DNA of 10,919 nucleotides, from assembly GCA_017523995.1 (NCBI GenBank), contig JAFWUX010000031.1:1-10919 (forward strand). Reading direction: 5' to 3'. Both the position numbers and the translations under genes were made by a program. This stretch comes from Oscillospiraceae bacterium (GTDB taxonomy: Bacteria > Bacillota_A > Clostridia > Oscillospirales > Ruminococcaceae). The notes beneath the pieces were generated by a model that was not told the origin of the DNA, did no database searches, and saw nothing but the letters and a program-made list of their open reading frames with translations. Of the stretch, positions 1 to 4,312 are shown piece after piece; position 1 is the stretch's first letter, and each line of letters opens with the position of its first letter.

Positions 1-314
1 AATCCGAAATTTTCCCTGACTTCTTTCGGGATAACAAGCTGACCGCGCTCGTTTATCACTACAGAACCGTAAATGTTTTTGCCTTTCTGCGGCGGCGGAA
101 GAACTTTTTTACCGTCAAGAGTCGTTGTTTTCACAAGACTGTCTATGGTCACACCGTAAACCTCGGCAAGGCGCATACATTTTTCTACATCCGGAACGGT
201 AGCGCCATTCTCCCATTTTGCATAAGCCTGCCGTGATATGCCGATCTTCTCGGCGATCTCCTCCTGTGAAAATCCGTGGATATTGCGAAGCATGATAAGG
301 TTTTCTTTCAGCAT
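1..314 (-). CDS. HTH (Xre) + SpoVT/AbrB transcriptional regulator, partial
   Basis: A DNA-binding regulator cut by the left edge; 104 residues are visible. Residues about 5-60 form a Cro/C1-type helix-turn-helix (FSQEEIAEKIGISRQAYAKW, then a WENG turn), the dimeric operator-binding fold of Xre proteins. After a basic, proline-rich linker (about 62-80), residues from about 82 (SVVINERGQLVIPKEVRENF) are the start of a SpoVT/AbrB swapped-hairpin DNA-binding domain. HTH plus AbrB in one chain is known in Firmicutes, so two DNA-contacting modules are expected. The ATG at 314 is preceded by GAGGGA, which lies across the end of the hydrolase gene. The gap to that stop is only 9 bp, so the two are probably one transcript. 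Identification as a regulator is firm; the target is unknown and could include its own operon. Confidence 0.88.
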   Translation of the reverse strand, partial: MLKENLIMLRNIHGFSQEEIAEKIGISRQAYAKWENGATVPDVEKCMRLAEVYGVTIDSLVKTTTLDGKKVLPPPQKGKNIYGSVVINERGQLVIPKEVRENFG

Positions 315-323
315 GATATTCCC

Positions 324-1385
324 TCATTCCAGTAATGAATCGACCGCTTTGATGTAATCGTCCTTGTGTGACGTATGGATAACATGATCGCTGTCGTTTG
401 TTTCGATAAAGCGGCAATTGTCTCCGATATACGATACCGCACGCTCTGCCTGTTCACGGGAAGCCGCACAGAGATATGTTCCGTCCTCAGCGGTATTTTC
501 CTTTGCATGGATATAAACGCAGGGTACATCAATATCGGAAAGTATCTGCGAATGTGTAAGCCCGTGATTCCAAGTAAGGTCATAAAAGCGCTCTCCGTAT
601 TCAAAGTCATACTCCTGTGCAAATTGGAACACATACCATATCGAGGACGGCAGGAACCCTATCTTCACAGGCTCATCGGGATGCTTTTCGTAATAACTCT
701 GCGCATAGTCCGCAATACTAGGCATGGAGTCCTTCATGAAAAGCTGTCCCCAATAGCAGTGACGAAGATAATATGCTTCCCAGCACTCGGTTTTATCCGA
801 ATTATTGTAATCGTGGAGATTTTTGTAGGTGTCAAGGTATGCAAAGCTCTGCTCCCAGCCTTCACCCTCTGTTGAGAAAACAGGAGGGTCTTCAAGGACT
901 GCGCCTGCGATATTCTCTCCGCCGTATGCTGCAATGTATGCGGCAGTCAGCGCACCGTTGGAATGACCTGCAACAACAGTCGGCTCACCGATCACTTCAC
1001 TGATGAATGTGATAAGGTCATCACCGTTCACATCAATATAGTAAAGACTCTCATCGTGAGATGAACCGCCGTGTCCGTACACATCGACCGCATAAATATG
1101 CCAGTTCTTGCAAAGCTCGGGCATTACAAGCGCATAATCCTCCCATACACTCATTTGCCCGTGGATAAGAAGAAGTACAGGCTTGTCGTTTTTGACTTCG
1201 CCGTAATTGATGATATTCCCGTCCGGTGTAGTAAACTGTTTTTCTTCCACACCTACGCTGTCAAGTGCTTTCTGATACTTATCATACCAGTGGATATTTC
1301 GATACCAATAGATACCAAACAAAGCCAAAGTAATAATGACCAACGAAAAGAACACGCTTGCAGTTATCCTGATTGCTTTTTTCAT
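324..1385 (-). CDS. Membrane-anchored alpha/beta hydrolase
   Basis: A 353-residue serine hydrolase of the alpha/beta fold. Residues 1-8 are basic and about 9-27 form one hydrophobic segment (VFFSLVIITLALFGIYW), so the catalytic domain is probably tethered to the outer face of the membrane. The fold signatures are clear: the oxyanion loop LLLIHGQMS (about 71-79), the DVYGHGGSS stretch (101-109) and the nucleophile elbow GHSNG with Ser142. The catalytic histidine is probably His334 in NDSDH near the C-terminus, and the acid lies near VYIHAKENTAED (about 290-302). Length is typical of the family with an added N-terminal anchor. The start has an excellent ribosome site (AGGAGTG) 8 bp upstream and a consensus promoter behind it. 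The substrate cannot be told; esterase, lipase-like or peptidase activity are all possible. Confidence 0.9.
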   Translation of the reverse strand: MKKAIRITASVFFSLVIITLALFGIYWYRNIHWYDKYQKALDSVGVEEKQFTTPDGNIINYGEVKNDKPVLLLIHGQMSVWEDYALVMPELCKNWHIYAVDVYGHGGSSHDESLYYIDVNGDDLITFISEVIGEPTVVAGHSNGALTAAYIAAYGGENIAGAVLEDPPVFSTEGEGWEQSFAYLDTYKNLHDYNNSDKTECWEAYYLRHCYWGQLFMKDSMPSIADYAQSYYEKHPDEPVKIGFLPSSIWYVFQFAQEYDFEYGERFYDLTWNHGLTHSQILSDIDVPCVYIHAKENTAEDGTYLCAASREQAERAVSYIGDNCRFIETNDSDHVIHTSHKDDYIKAVDSLLE

Positions 1386-1418
1386 AGAATATCACTCCTA
1401 AGTTTGATCTCTATGAAA

Positions 1419-1447
1419 ATTATAACACATTGCTGCGTGATTATCAA
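1419..1447 (-). promoter_or_regulatory. Sigma-A type promoter of the hydrolase-regulator operon
   Basis: On the minus strand, TTGATA (1447-1442) is followed by a 17-bp spacer and a perfect TATAAT (1424-1419). It lies about 34 bp upstream of the hydrolase start, and no other gene lies between. It should drive the hydrolase and the HTH/AbrB regulator together. Confidence 0.85.
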
Positions 1448-1467
1448 CCAACTGCACTTGTCAGATT

Positions 1468-1722
1468 TTACGGATTTATGTTATGTTTGGTTGCATATAA
1501 AAACGCAAGAACGGTCTGAATGCCAATCTCTATGTAATTCACTTTGCCTTTCAGCAGTATAACCTGAGTAATGATCTGTATCAGGCTCAGAAGATTGAGC
1601 CAACCGCCAAAGCTAAGCAGCTTGCTTCCTAGCGAGACCGAATACGGCACAGAAGCTACAGGCGATGTTCCAAACCCTGCCTTTGCAGAGAACGTTACTC
1701 CCAGTGAAGCAATCAATATCAT
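1468..1722 (-). pseudogene. Fragment of a YczE/YitT-like membrane protein
   Basis: An 84-residue open frame that matches only the beginning of a YczE-like (DUF6198) integral membrane protein. The characteristic stretch is SLGVTFSAKAGFGTSPVASV followed by PYSVS, then two hydrophobic segments (GGWLNLLSLIQIITQVILL; IEIGIQTVLAFLYA). Complete members are about 210-220 residues with several membrane helices. Here roughly the first ten residues of helix 1 are missing and the sequence stops soon after the third hydrophobic region, ending in an unrelated tail, TKHNINP. The ATG overlaps the stop of the preceding decayed gene as ATGA, which looks accidental because the normal N-terminus is absent. I read it as a remnant left by deletion at both ends. 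A short functional peptide is possible but unlikely. Confidence 0.65.
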
Positions 1723-2560
1723 TCTTTGATTTTTCTGACTACCAGACGATGTGGGTTTTTATCGAATACATTGTAATCATTTTTCACGATTAAAGCATTT
1801 TTCATATGGTACTCGCTGAAAAATTCCTCTGTGTAGCTTGAGTCCCCGAGATGATCAATACAAAGCATATCTCTTGTCATCTTTTCTTTCAGTTCGGCAA
1901 GCGCATCGTTGTCATTGAGTGATATGATAGTTATTTTGTCAAGAGATGTTGAATCTTTGAGCCTGTTTATCTCGGGTATCGAACTAAATTCCGCTTCCGT
2001 AAAACTGCTCACATCCTCTGAGGTGTAGATCCATATGTATATCGTTGCGGATGCCCTGTTATCCGAAGTGAGCGCATCTTCAAGGTTCTTTACCTCATAT
2101 GGAAATGTCCGCTGCTCTCCGTAATCCCAATCACTGCTGTCTCTCGGAATAACGATATCTACGATCTTACTATGATCAAGCGGAAGAGCATCCGTCAGTT
2201 CTGAGCAGATTGCATCGGTATGAACGGAATCTCTCAGTGTGCCGGTTTTGCAGTTATACAATGCTGTATAGTTCTTTCCGTCAATTGTAAGCGTTGCCTT
2301 GAGATCTTCGTGGTACGATGCATAGCCGGGATCATAGGCTTCGGGACGTATCCGCACACATTCTATATCACTCAGAGAAGCACTGTCTCAGTATGACTCA
2401 TTGACCTTGTCGATGAAAGGCTGACGGTACTCCTGCAGGATGCTTTCTGCCGCCTCATCATCTCTTCTCTGAACTTCCGCTATCGTGGGGGCAAACCATG
2501 ACATGAGGATAACGATAACAAGCATGCCACAGCCATTGATAGTGTAACTATCTTTTTCAA
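1719..2560 (-). pseudogene. Decayed lipoprotein gene (frame change and in-frame stop)
   Basis: A gene broken in at least two places, with its pieces still in order. From a TTG at 2560 (no in-frame ATG nearby) the first frame gives a lipoprotein signal, KKIVTLSMAVACLLSLSSC, with a good lipobox LSSC. It soon hits TAG after a run of five C (2491-2487 on the minus strand). One extra C would join it to the next frame, TIAEVQRRDDEAAESILQEY and onward, which meets an in-frame TGA at 2390-2388. After that stop 223 codons stay open to 1719; the first internal ATG (2357) would give a 212-residue acidic, soluble, extracytoplasmic-type protein with no family I recognise. A promoter at 2666-2638 and a GAAAGGA ribosome site remain upstream. 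An alternative N-terminus in the downstream frame (ATG at 2525, MLVIVILMSWF) is a poorer signal. The internal stop makes a full-length product unlikely either way. Confidence 0.7.
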
Positions 2561-2637
2561 AAAAAGCACATTTCCTTTCGTTGCATTAAAGTGGATGGTA
2601 TCCGTTCTGTTTTTCTCTTTTCTTCGTTACGAGTGAT

Positions 2638-2666
2638 ATTATACCACATTACTGCTGAGAAATCAA
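2638..2666 (-). promoter_or_regulatory. Promoter of the decayed lipoprotein gene
   Basis: Minus-strand TTGATT (2666-2661), a 17-bp spacer and a perfect TATAAT (2643-2638). It is about 78 bp upstream of the TTG at 2560. The interval 2561-2817 holds no gene that I can support, only this promoter and AT-rich sequence. Confidence 0.7.
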
Positions 2667-2817
2667 TACTCACTGATAGGGAGCTTATTACAAAGGAACT
2701 CTGTGCTTCTTTGATGAAATTACTATTACTTTACAGAACAAATCAAATTCTCTTTAAACCTCTTTATTCCGCATCATACACAAGCATTATAATATGATTA
2801 CTATACCACAGGTTTAC

Positions 2818-2846
2818 TTGACATTTCCAAACAGGTATGCTATAAT
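2818..2846 (+). promoter_or_regulatory. Consensus promoter of the sORF/Xre region
   Basis: A perfect sigma-A promoter: TTGACA at 2818-2823, 17-bp spacer, TATAAT at 2841-2846. It is among the strongest-looking promoters in the window. Transcription would start near 2853, just before a short palindrome (CGGGA 2857-2861, TCCCG 2866-2870) in the leader. It points at the 50-residue ORF and, past a terminator, at the Xre regulator and the tRNA genes. Confidence 0.9.
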
Positions 2847-2905
2847 GAGCACAACACGGGAACGATCCCGCGAATCTGATTCTGACTAACGAAAGGGTGA
2901 AAACA

Positions 2906-3058
2906 ATGAAAGCAATCATGAACAATCCGGCACTGTCCGCAATGAGCCTGTATAGTTGTGAATACCAGCAGTTTTGCTTTTTTCTCCAGCAAGAAGAAAG
3001 TGCCTTTGTGCTGCACGCAAAACATACGGGTGTTTGTTCCGCTGCCCTGACAGGGTGA
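2906..3058 (+). CDS. Small ORF, 50 residues, unknown function
   Basis: An open frame of 50 codons from ATG at 2906 to TGA at 3058, preceded by GAAAGGGTG with about 6 bp spacing and by a consensus promoter 60 bp upstream. The peptide (starting MKAIMNNPALSAMSLYSCEY) has three cysteines at about 18, 24 and 44. It has no membrane segment and no signal peptide, and it is not basic. It is followed by a Rho-independent terminator and then by the Xre gene. Seen: good signals for transcription, translation and termination. Inferred: it is either a short protein expressed alone or a leader whose translation affects readthrough into the regulator. I do not recognise a family. An opposing minus-strand frame (2840-3076) has no comparable start signals. 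Confidence 0.55.
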   Translation: MKAIMNNPALSAMSLYSCEYQQFCFFLQQEESAFVLHAKHTGVCSAALTG

Positions 3059-3103
3059 GCGTAGATTGTGTTTCATTGTGAACCATCTTCTGATAGAACA
3101 AAG

Positions 3104-3144
3104 CCGTCTGTGTGCAGTATGAAACGCGCGCAGACGGTCTTTTT
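3104..3144 (+). terminator. Rho-independent terminator or attenuator before the Xre gene
   Basis: A 12-bp stem (3104-3115 with 3126-3137, two G-T pairs), a 10-nt loop (3116-3125) and then TCTTTTT (3138-3144). It ends 28 bp before the Xre start codon. Placed between a strong promoter and a regulator without an obvious promoter of its own, it may work as an attenuator. Confidence 0.82.
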
Positions 3145-3171
3145 ATGCTCTGTCAGAAAGGTAGTATTTTT

Positions 3172-3402
3172 ATGTCTTCCGATACGCCGACGATAAACCT
3201 TGCAGCAACCGGCGCCAACATCAAAACTCTGCTGAAAAACAAAGGATTCAAGGTCGCTGATGTTCAAAACAAACTCGGCTTCAATACGCCGCAAGCGATC
3301 TTCAAATGGATGCGGGGCGATGCTATGCCCACGATTGATAACATGGTGATTCTGGCGAAAATGCTGGGTGTAACCATTGATGAGATCCTCATCCTCAACT
3401 GA
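3172..3402 (+). CDS. Small Xre-family HTH transcriptional regulator
   Basis: A 76-residue protein that is essentially one Cro/C1 helix-turn-helix domain. Helices run from about residue 14 (TGANIKTLLKNKGFKVADVQ) through the turn NKLGFNTPQAIFKWMRGDAM to MVILAKMLGVTIDEILILN. Single-domain Xre regulators like this are common in Clostridia and are expected to bind operators as dimers. The ATG at 3172 was chosen because AGAAAGG precedes it by about 10 bp. An in-frame ATG at 3145 lies against the terminator U-tract, and a GTG at 3112 lies inside the terminator stem, so both are less likely. The stop is 30 bp before the first tRNA gene with no terminator between, so it may share a transcript with the tRNA array. 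Its target is unknown; the promoter at 2818 is the natural candidate. Confidence 0.9.
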   Translation: MSSDTPTINLAATGANIKTLLKNKGFKVADVQNKLGFNTPQAIFKWMRGDAMPTIDNMVILAKMLGVTIDEILILN

Positions 3403-3410
3403 ATAATACA

Positions 3411-3428
3411 GCCCGATTTCGGTCGGGC
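3411..3428 (+). other. Hairpin between the Xre gene and the tRNA array
   Basis: A perfect 6-bp inverted repeat, GCCCGA (3411-3416) and TCGGGC (3423-3428), extendable by one T-G pair around a TTCG loop. No T-run follows, so it is unlikely to terminate. It ends 4 bp before the first tRNA and could be a processing signal for cutting tRNAs out of a longer transcript. Confidence 0.6.
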
Positions 3429-3432
3429 AGAA

Positions 3433-3504
3433 TTCCGCTTCGTCTAACAGGCAGGACACCGGTCTCTGAAGCCGTGAATGGGAGTTCGAGTCTCTCAGCG
3501 GAAA
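3433..3504 (+). tRNA. tRNA-Gln (CTG)
   Basis: Cloverleaf with acceptor TTCCGCT/AGCGGAA, D stem GTCT/GGAC, anticodon loop CTCTGAA (anticodon CTG, reading CAG) and T arm GGGAG-TTCGAGT-CTCTC. The anticodon stem has one mismatch at its first pair (C27 opposite T43). CCA is not encoded. First member of the array; a close copy with anticodon TTG lies three genes on. Confidence 0.93.
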
Positions 3505-3510
3505 CCATAT

Positions 3511-3583
3511 GGTCATGTAGCCAAGCGGGTTAAGGCACCGGACTGCAACTCCGGAACCGCAGGTTCGATTCCTGTCATGACCT
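3511..3583 (+). tRNA. tRNA-Cys (GCA)
   Basis: Acceptor GGTCATG/CATGACC is perfect, D arm GCC/GGC, anticodon stem CCGGA/TCCGG around loop CTGCAAC (anticodon GCA), T loop TTCGATT, discriminator T as usual for bacterial Cys tRNA. CCA is not encoded. It sits 6 bp after the preceding tRNA. Confidence 0.96.
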
Positions 3584-3588
3584 TTCAT

Positions 3589-3664
3589 GCCTCTGTAGCT
3601 CAGCCGGTAGAGCACTGGTTTGAAACACCAGTTGTCGCAAGTTCGACTCTTGCCGGAGGCACCA
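3589..3664 (+). tRNA. tRNA-Phe (GAA), CCA encoded
   Basis: Acceptor GCCTCTG/CGGAGGC (one T-G pair), D stem GCTC/GAGC, anticodon stem CTGGT/ACCAG around TTGAAAC (anticodon GAA), T arm GCAAG-TTCGACT-CTTGC, discriminator A at 3661 and an encoded CCA to 3664. It is the only tRNA here with a genomic CCA. Position 38 is C, which is a little unusual. Confidence 0.94.
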
Positions 3665-3670
3665 ACATAT

Positions 3671-3741
3671 TTCCGTTTCGTCTAACGGCAGGACACCGGT
3701 CTTTGAAGCCGGGAATGGAAGTTCGATTCTTTCAACGGAAA
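3671..3741 (+). tRNA. tRNA-Gln (TTG)
   Basis: Acceptor TTCCGTT/AACGGAA is perfect, D stem GTCT/GGAC, anticodon stem CCGGT/GCCGG around CTTTGAA (anticodon TTG, reading CAA and by wobble CAG), T arm GGAAG-TTCGATT-CTTTC, discriminator A. No CCA. It resembles the Gln-CTG gene at 3433 over most of its length, so the pair likely arose by duplication. Confidence 0.95.
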
Positions 3742-3746
3742 ATTAT

Positions 3747-3820
3747 GGCGGATTCGTCTAATCGGTCAGGACAAGAGGCTTTCAATCTCTAAATGTTGGG
3801 TTCGATCCCCACATCCGTCA
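3747..3820 (+). tRNA. tRNA-Glu (TTC)
   Basis: Acceptor GGCGGAT/ATCCGTC (one G-T pair), D stem GTCT/GGAC, anticodon stem AGAGG/TCTCT around CTTTCAA (anticodon TTC), T loop TTCGATC. The T stem has a T49-C65 mismatch and the anticodon stem closes on G31-T39. No CCA. A small hairpin begins at the next base. Confidence 0.92.
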
Positions 3821-3835
3821 GTCGGCAGCGCCGAC
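3821..3835 (+). repeat. Hairpin directly 3' of tRNA-Glu
   Basis: GTCGGC and GCCGAC form a 6-bp stem around AGC, starting at the first base after the tRNA-Glu discriminator. A very similar hairpin begins right after tRNA-Tyr (4008-4020). The shared core TCGGCAGYGCCGA suggests a common 3' trailer element. Confidence 0.7.
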
Positions 3836-3880
3836 CTCCATTTTCTGTCCAGTGGGCATATAGGCATCAAAGAGGTCGGC
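3830..3880 (+). repeat. 9-bp inverted repeat in the Glu-Tyr spacer
   Basis: GCCGACCTC (3830-3838) is perfectly complementary to GAGGTCGGC (3872-3880), loop 33 nt. Its 5' arm reuses the 3' arm of the hairpin at 3821-3835, so the two structures exclude each other. Confidence 0.65.
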
Positions 3881-3886
3881 CTGTTT

Positions 3887-3911
3887 CCTGTGAACGAATA
3901 TTTGTCACAGG
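3887..3911 (+). repeat. 7-bp inverted repeat before tRNA-Tyr
   Basis: CCTGTGA (3887-3893) pairs with TCACAGG (3905-3911) around an 11-nt AT-rich loop, ending 8 bp before tRNA-Tyr. No T-run follows. Confidence 0.55.
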
Positions 3912-3919
3912 TGAAATAT

Positions 3920-4007
3920 GGGCAAGTATGCATAGCGGCGATTGCAGCGGACTGTAAATCCGCCGCCCATGTGGTAAACATCGCAGGTTCAATTCCTGCC
4001 TTGCCCA
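3920..4007 (+). tRNA. tRNA-Tyr (GTA)
   Basis: An 88-nt class II tRNA with a long variable arm. Acceptor GGGCAAG/CTTGCCC is perfect, anticodon stem GCGGA/TCCGC holds CTGTAAA (anticodon GTA), T arm GCAGG-TTCAATT-CCTGC, discriminator A. The D stem reads TGCA/TGCA, giving T10-A25 instead of the usual G10-C25. The T loop is TTCAATT, slightly off the usual TTCGANT. No CCA. Confidence 0.93.
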
Positions 4008-4020
4008 TCGGCAGTGCCGA
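4008..4020 (+). repeat. Hairpin directly 3' of tRNA-Tyr
   Basis: TCGGC and GCCGA pair around AGT, starting at the base after the discriminator. It repeats the element found after tRNA-Glu. Confidence 0.68.
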
Positions 4021-4024
4021 AGCC

Positions 4025-4085
4025 GATTCTGTTCTCCGGAAGCGTTAATGTAAACTATGTTCGCATCGCTCCGGAGAACAGGATC
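4025..4085 (+). repeat. 16-bp inverted repeat in the Tyr-Ser spacer
   Basis: Bases 4025-4040 pair with 4070-4085 over 16 positions, 15 Watson-Crick and one T-G. The core CTGTTCTCCGGA/TCCGGAGAACAG is perfect, and GCG/CGC (4042-4044, 4067-4069) extend it past a bulged A. The terminal loop is about 22 nt. No T-run follows. It ends 16 bp before tRNA-Ser and is the longest stem in the array. Confidence 0.8.
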
Positions 4086-4101
4086 GCCGGTACTCACATC
4101 T

Positions 4102-4193
4102 GGTCGCATAAGCCTAACTCGTAAGGCAGCAGTTTGCTAAACTGTGAGTAACCGGAGCATTCCGGTGTCCGGGTTCGACTCCCGGTGTGACCG
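4102..4193 (+). tRNA. tRNA-Ser (GCT)
   Basis: A 92-nt class II tRNA. Acceptor GGTCGCA/TGTGACC, anticodon stem GCAGT/ACTGT around TTGCTAA (anticodon GCT), long variable arm with stem CCGGA/TCCGG, T arm CCGGG-TTCGACT-CCCGG, discriminator G as usual for Ser. The D stem has only three clear pairs (GCC/GGC). No CCA. Last tRNA of the array. Confidence 0.95.
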
Positions 4194-4240
4194 TTCCAGC
4201 CATAAAGCCGAATTGGATGCCAAGTTCCGATCTGATCAGA

Positions 4241-4269
4241 TTGACTTTAGTTCACAATTCTGGTATACT
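4241..4269 (+). promoter_or_regulatory. Promoter of the MORN-like gene
   Basis: TTGACT (4241-4246), 17-bp spacer, TATACT (4264-4269), 44 bp before the start codon and 48 bp after tRNA-Ser. It shows that the gene can be expressed separately from the tRNA array. Confidence 0.82.
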
Positions 4270-4312
4270 TTTTAATATCAATAAAATTCGTAATCAGGAG
4301 GTGCAGATCAGA

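Noticed and set aside
375..1003. Plus-strand open frames opposite the hydrolase gene
   Set aside because: Shadow frames of a clear alpha/beta hydrolase with conserved catalytic motifs.
2840..3076. 78-residue minus-strand ORF opposite the 50-residue ORF
   Set aside because: No ribosome site or promoter on that strand, and it would end inside the plus-strand promoter.
3112..3171. Upstream start (GTG 3112 or ATG 3145) for the Xre regulator
   Set aside because: GTG 3112 lies inside the terminator stem and ATG 3145 abuts its T-run; ATG 3172 has an AAAGG site and begins the normal domain.
3478..3792. 104-residue plus-strand open frame
   Set aside because: It runs through tRNA-Gln, Cys, Phe and Gln genes; the open frame is a by-product of tRNA sequence.
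3836..4101. Degenerate tRNAs in the two long spacers
   Set aside because: The stems resemble acceptors, but the loops are too short and no T-arm/anticodon-arm set can be built.
3073..4109. Minus-strand open frames of 80-180 residues across the tRNA region
   Set aside because: They are antisense to tRNAs and the Xre gene and have no ribosome sites or recognisable domains.
4187..4312. N-terminal extension of the MORN-like gene
   Set aside because: It would start inside tRNA-Ser and before the promoter; AGGAGGTG points to the ATG at 4313.
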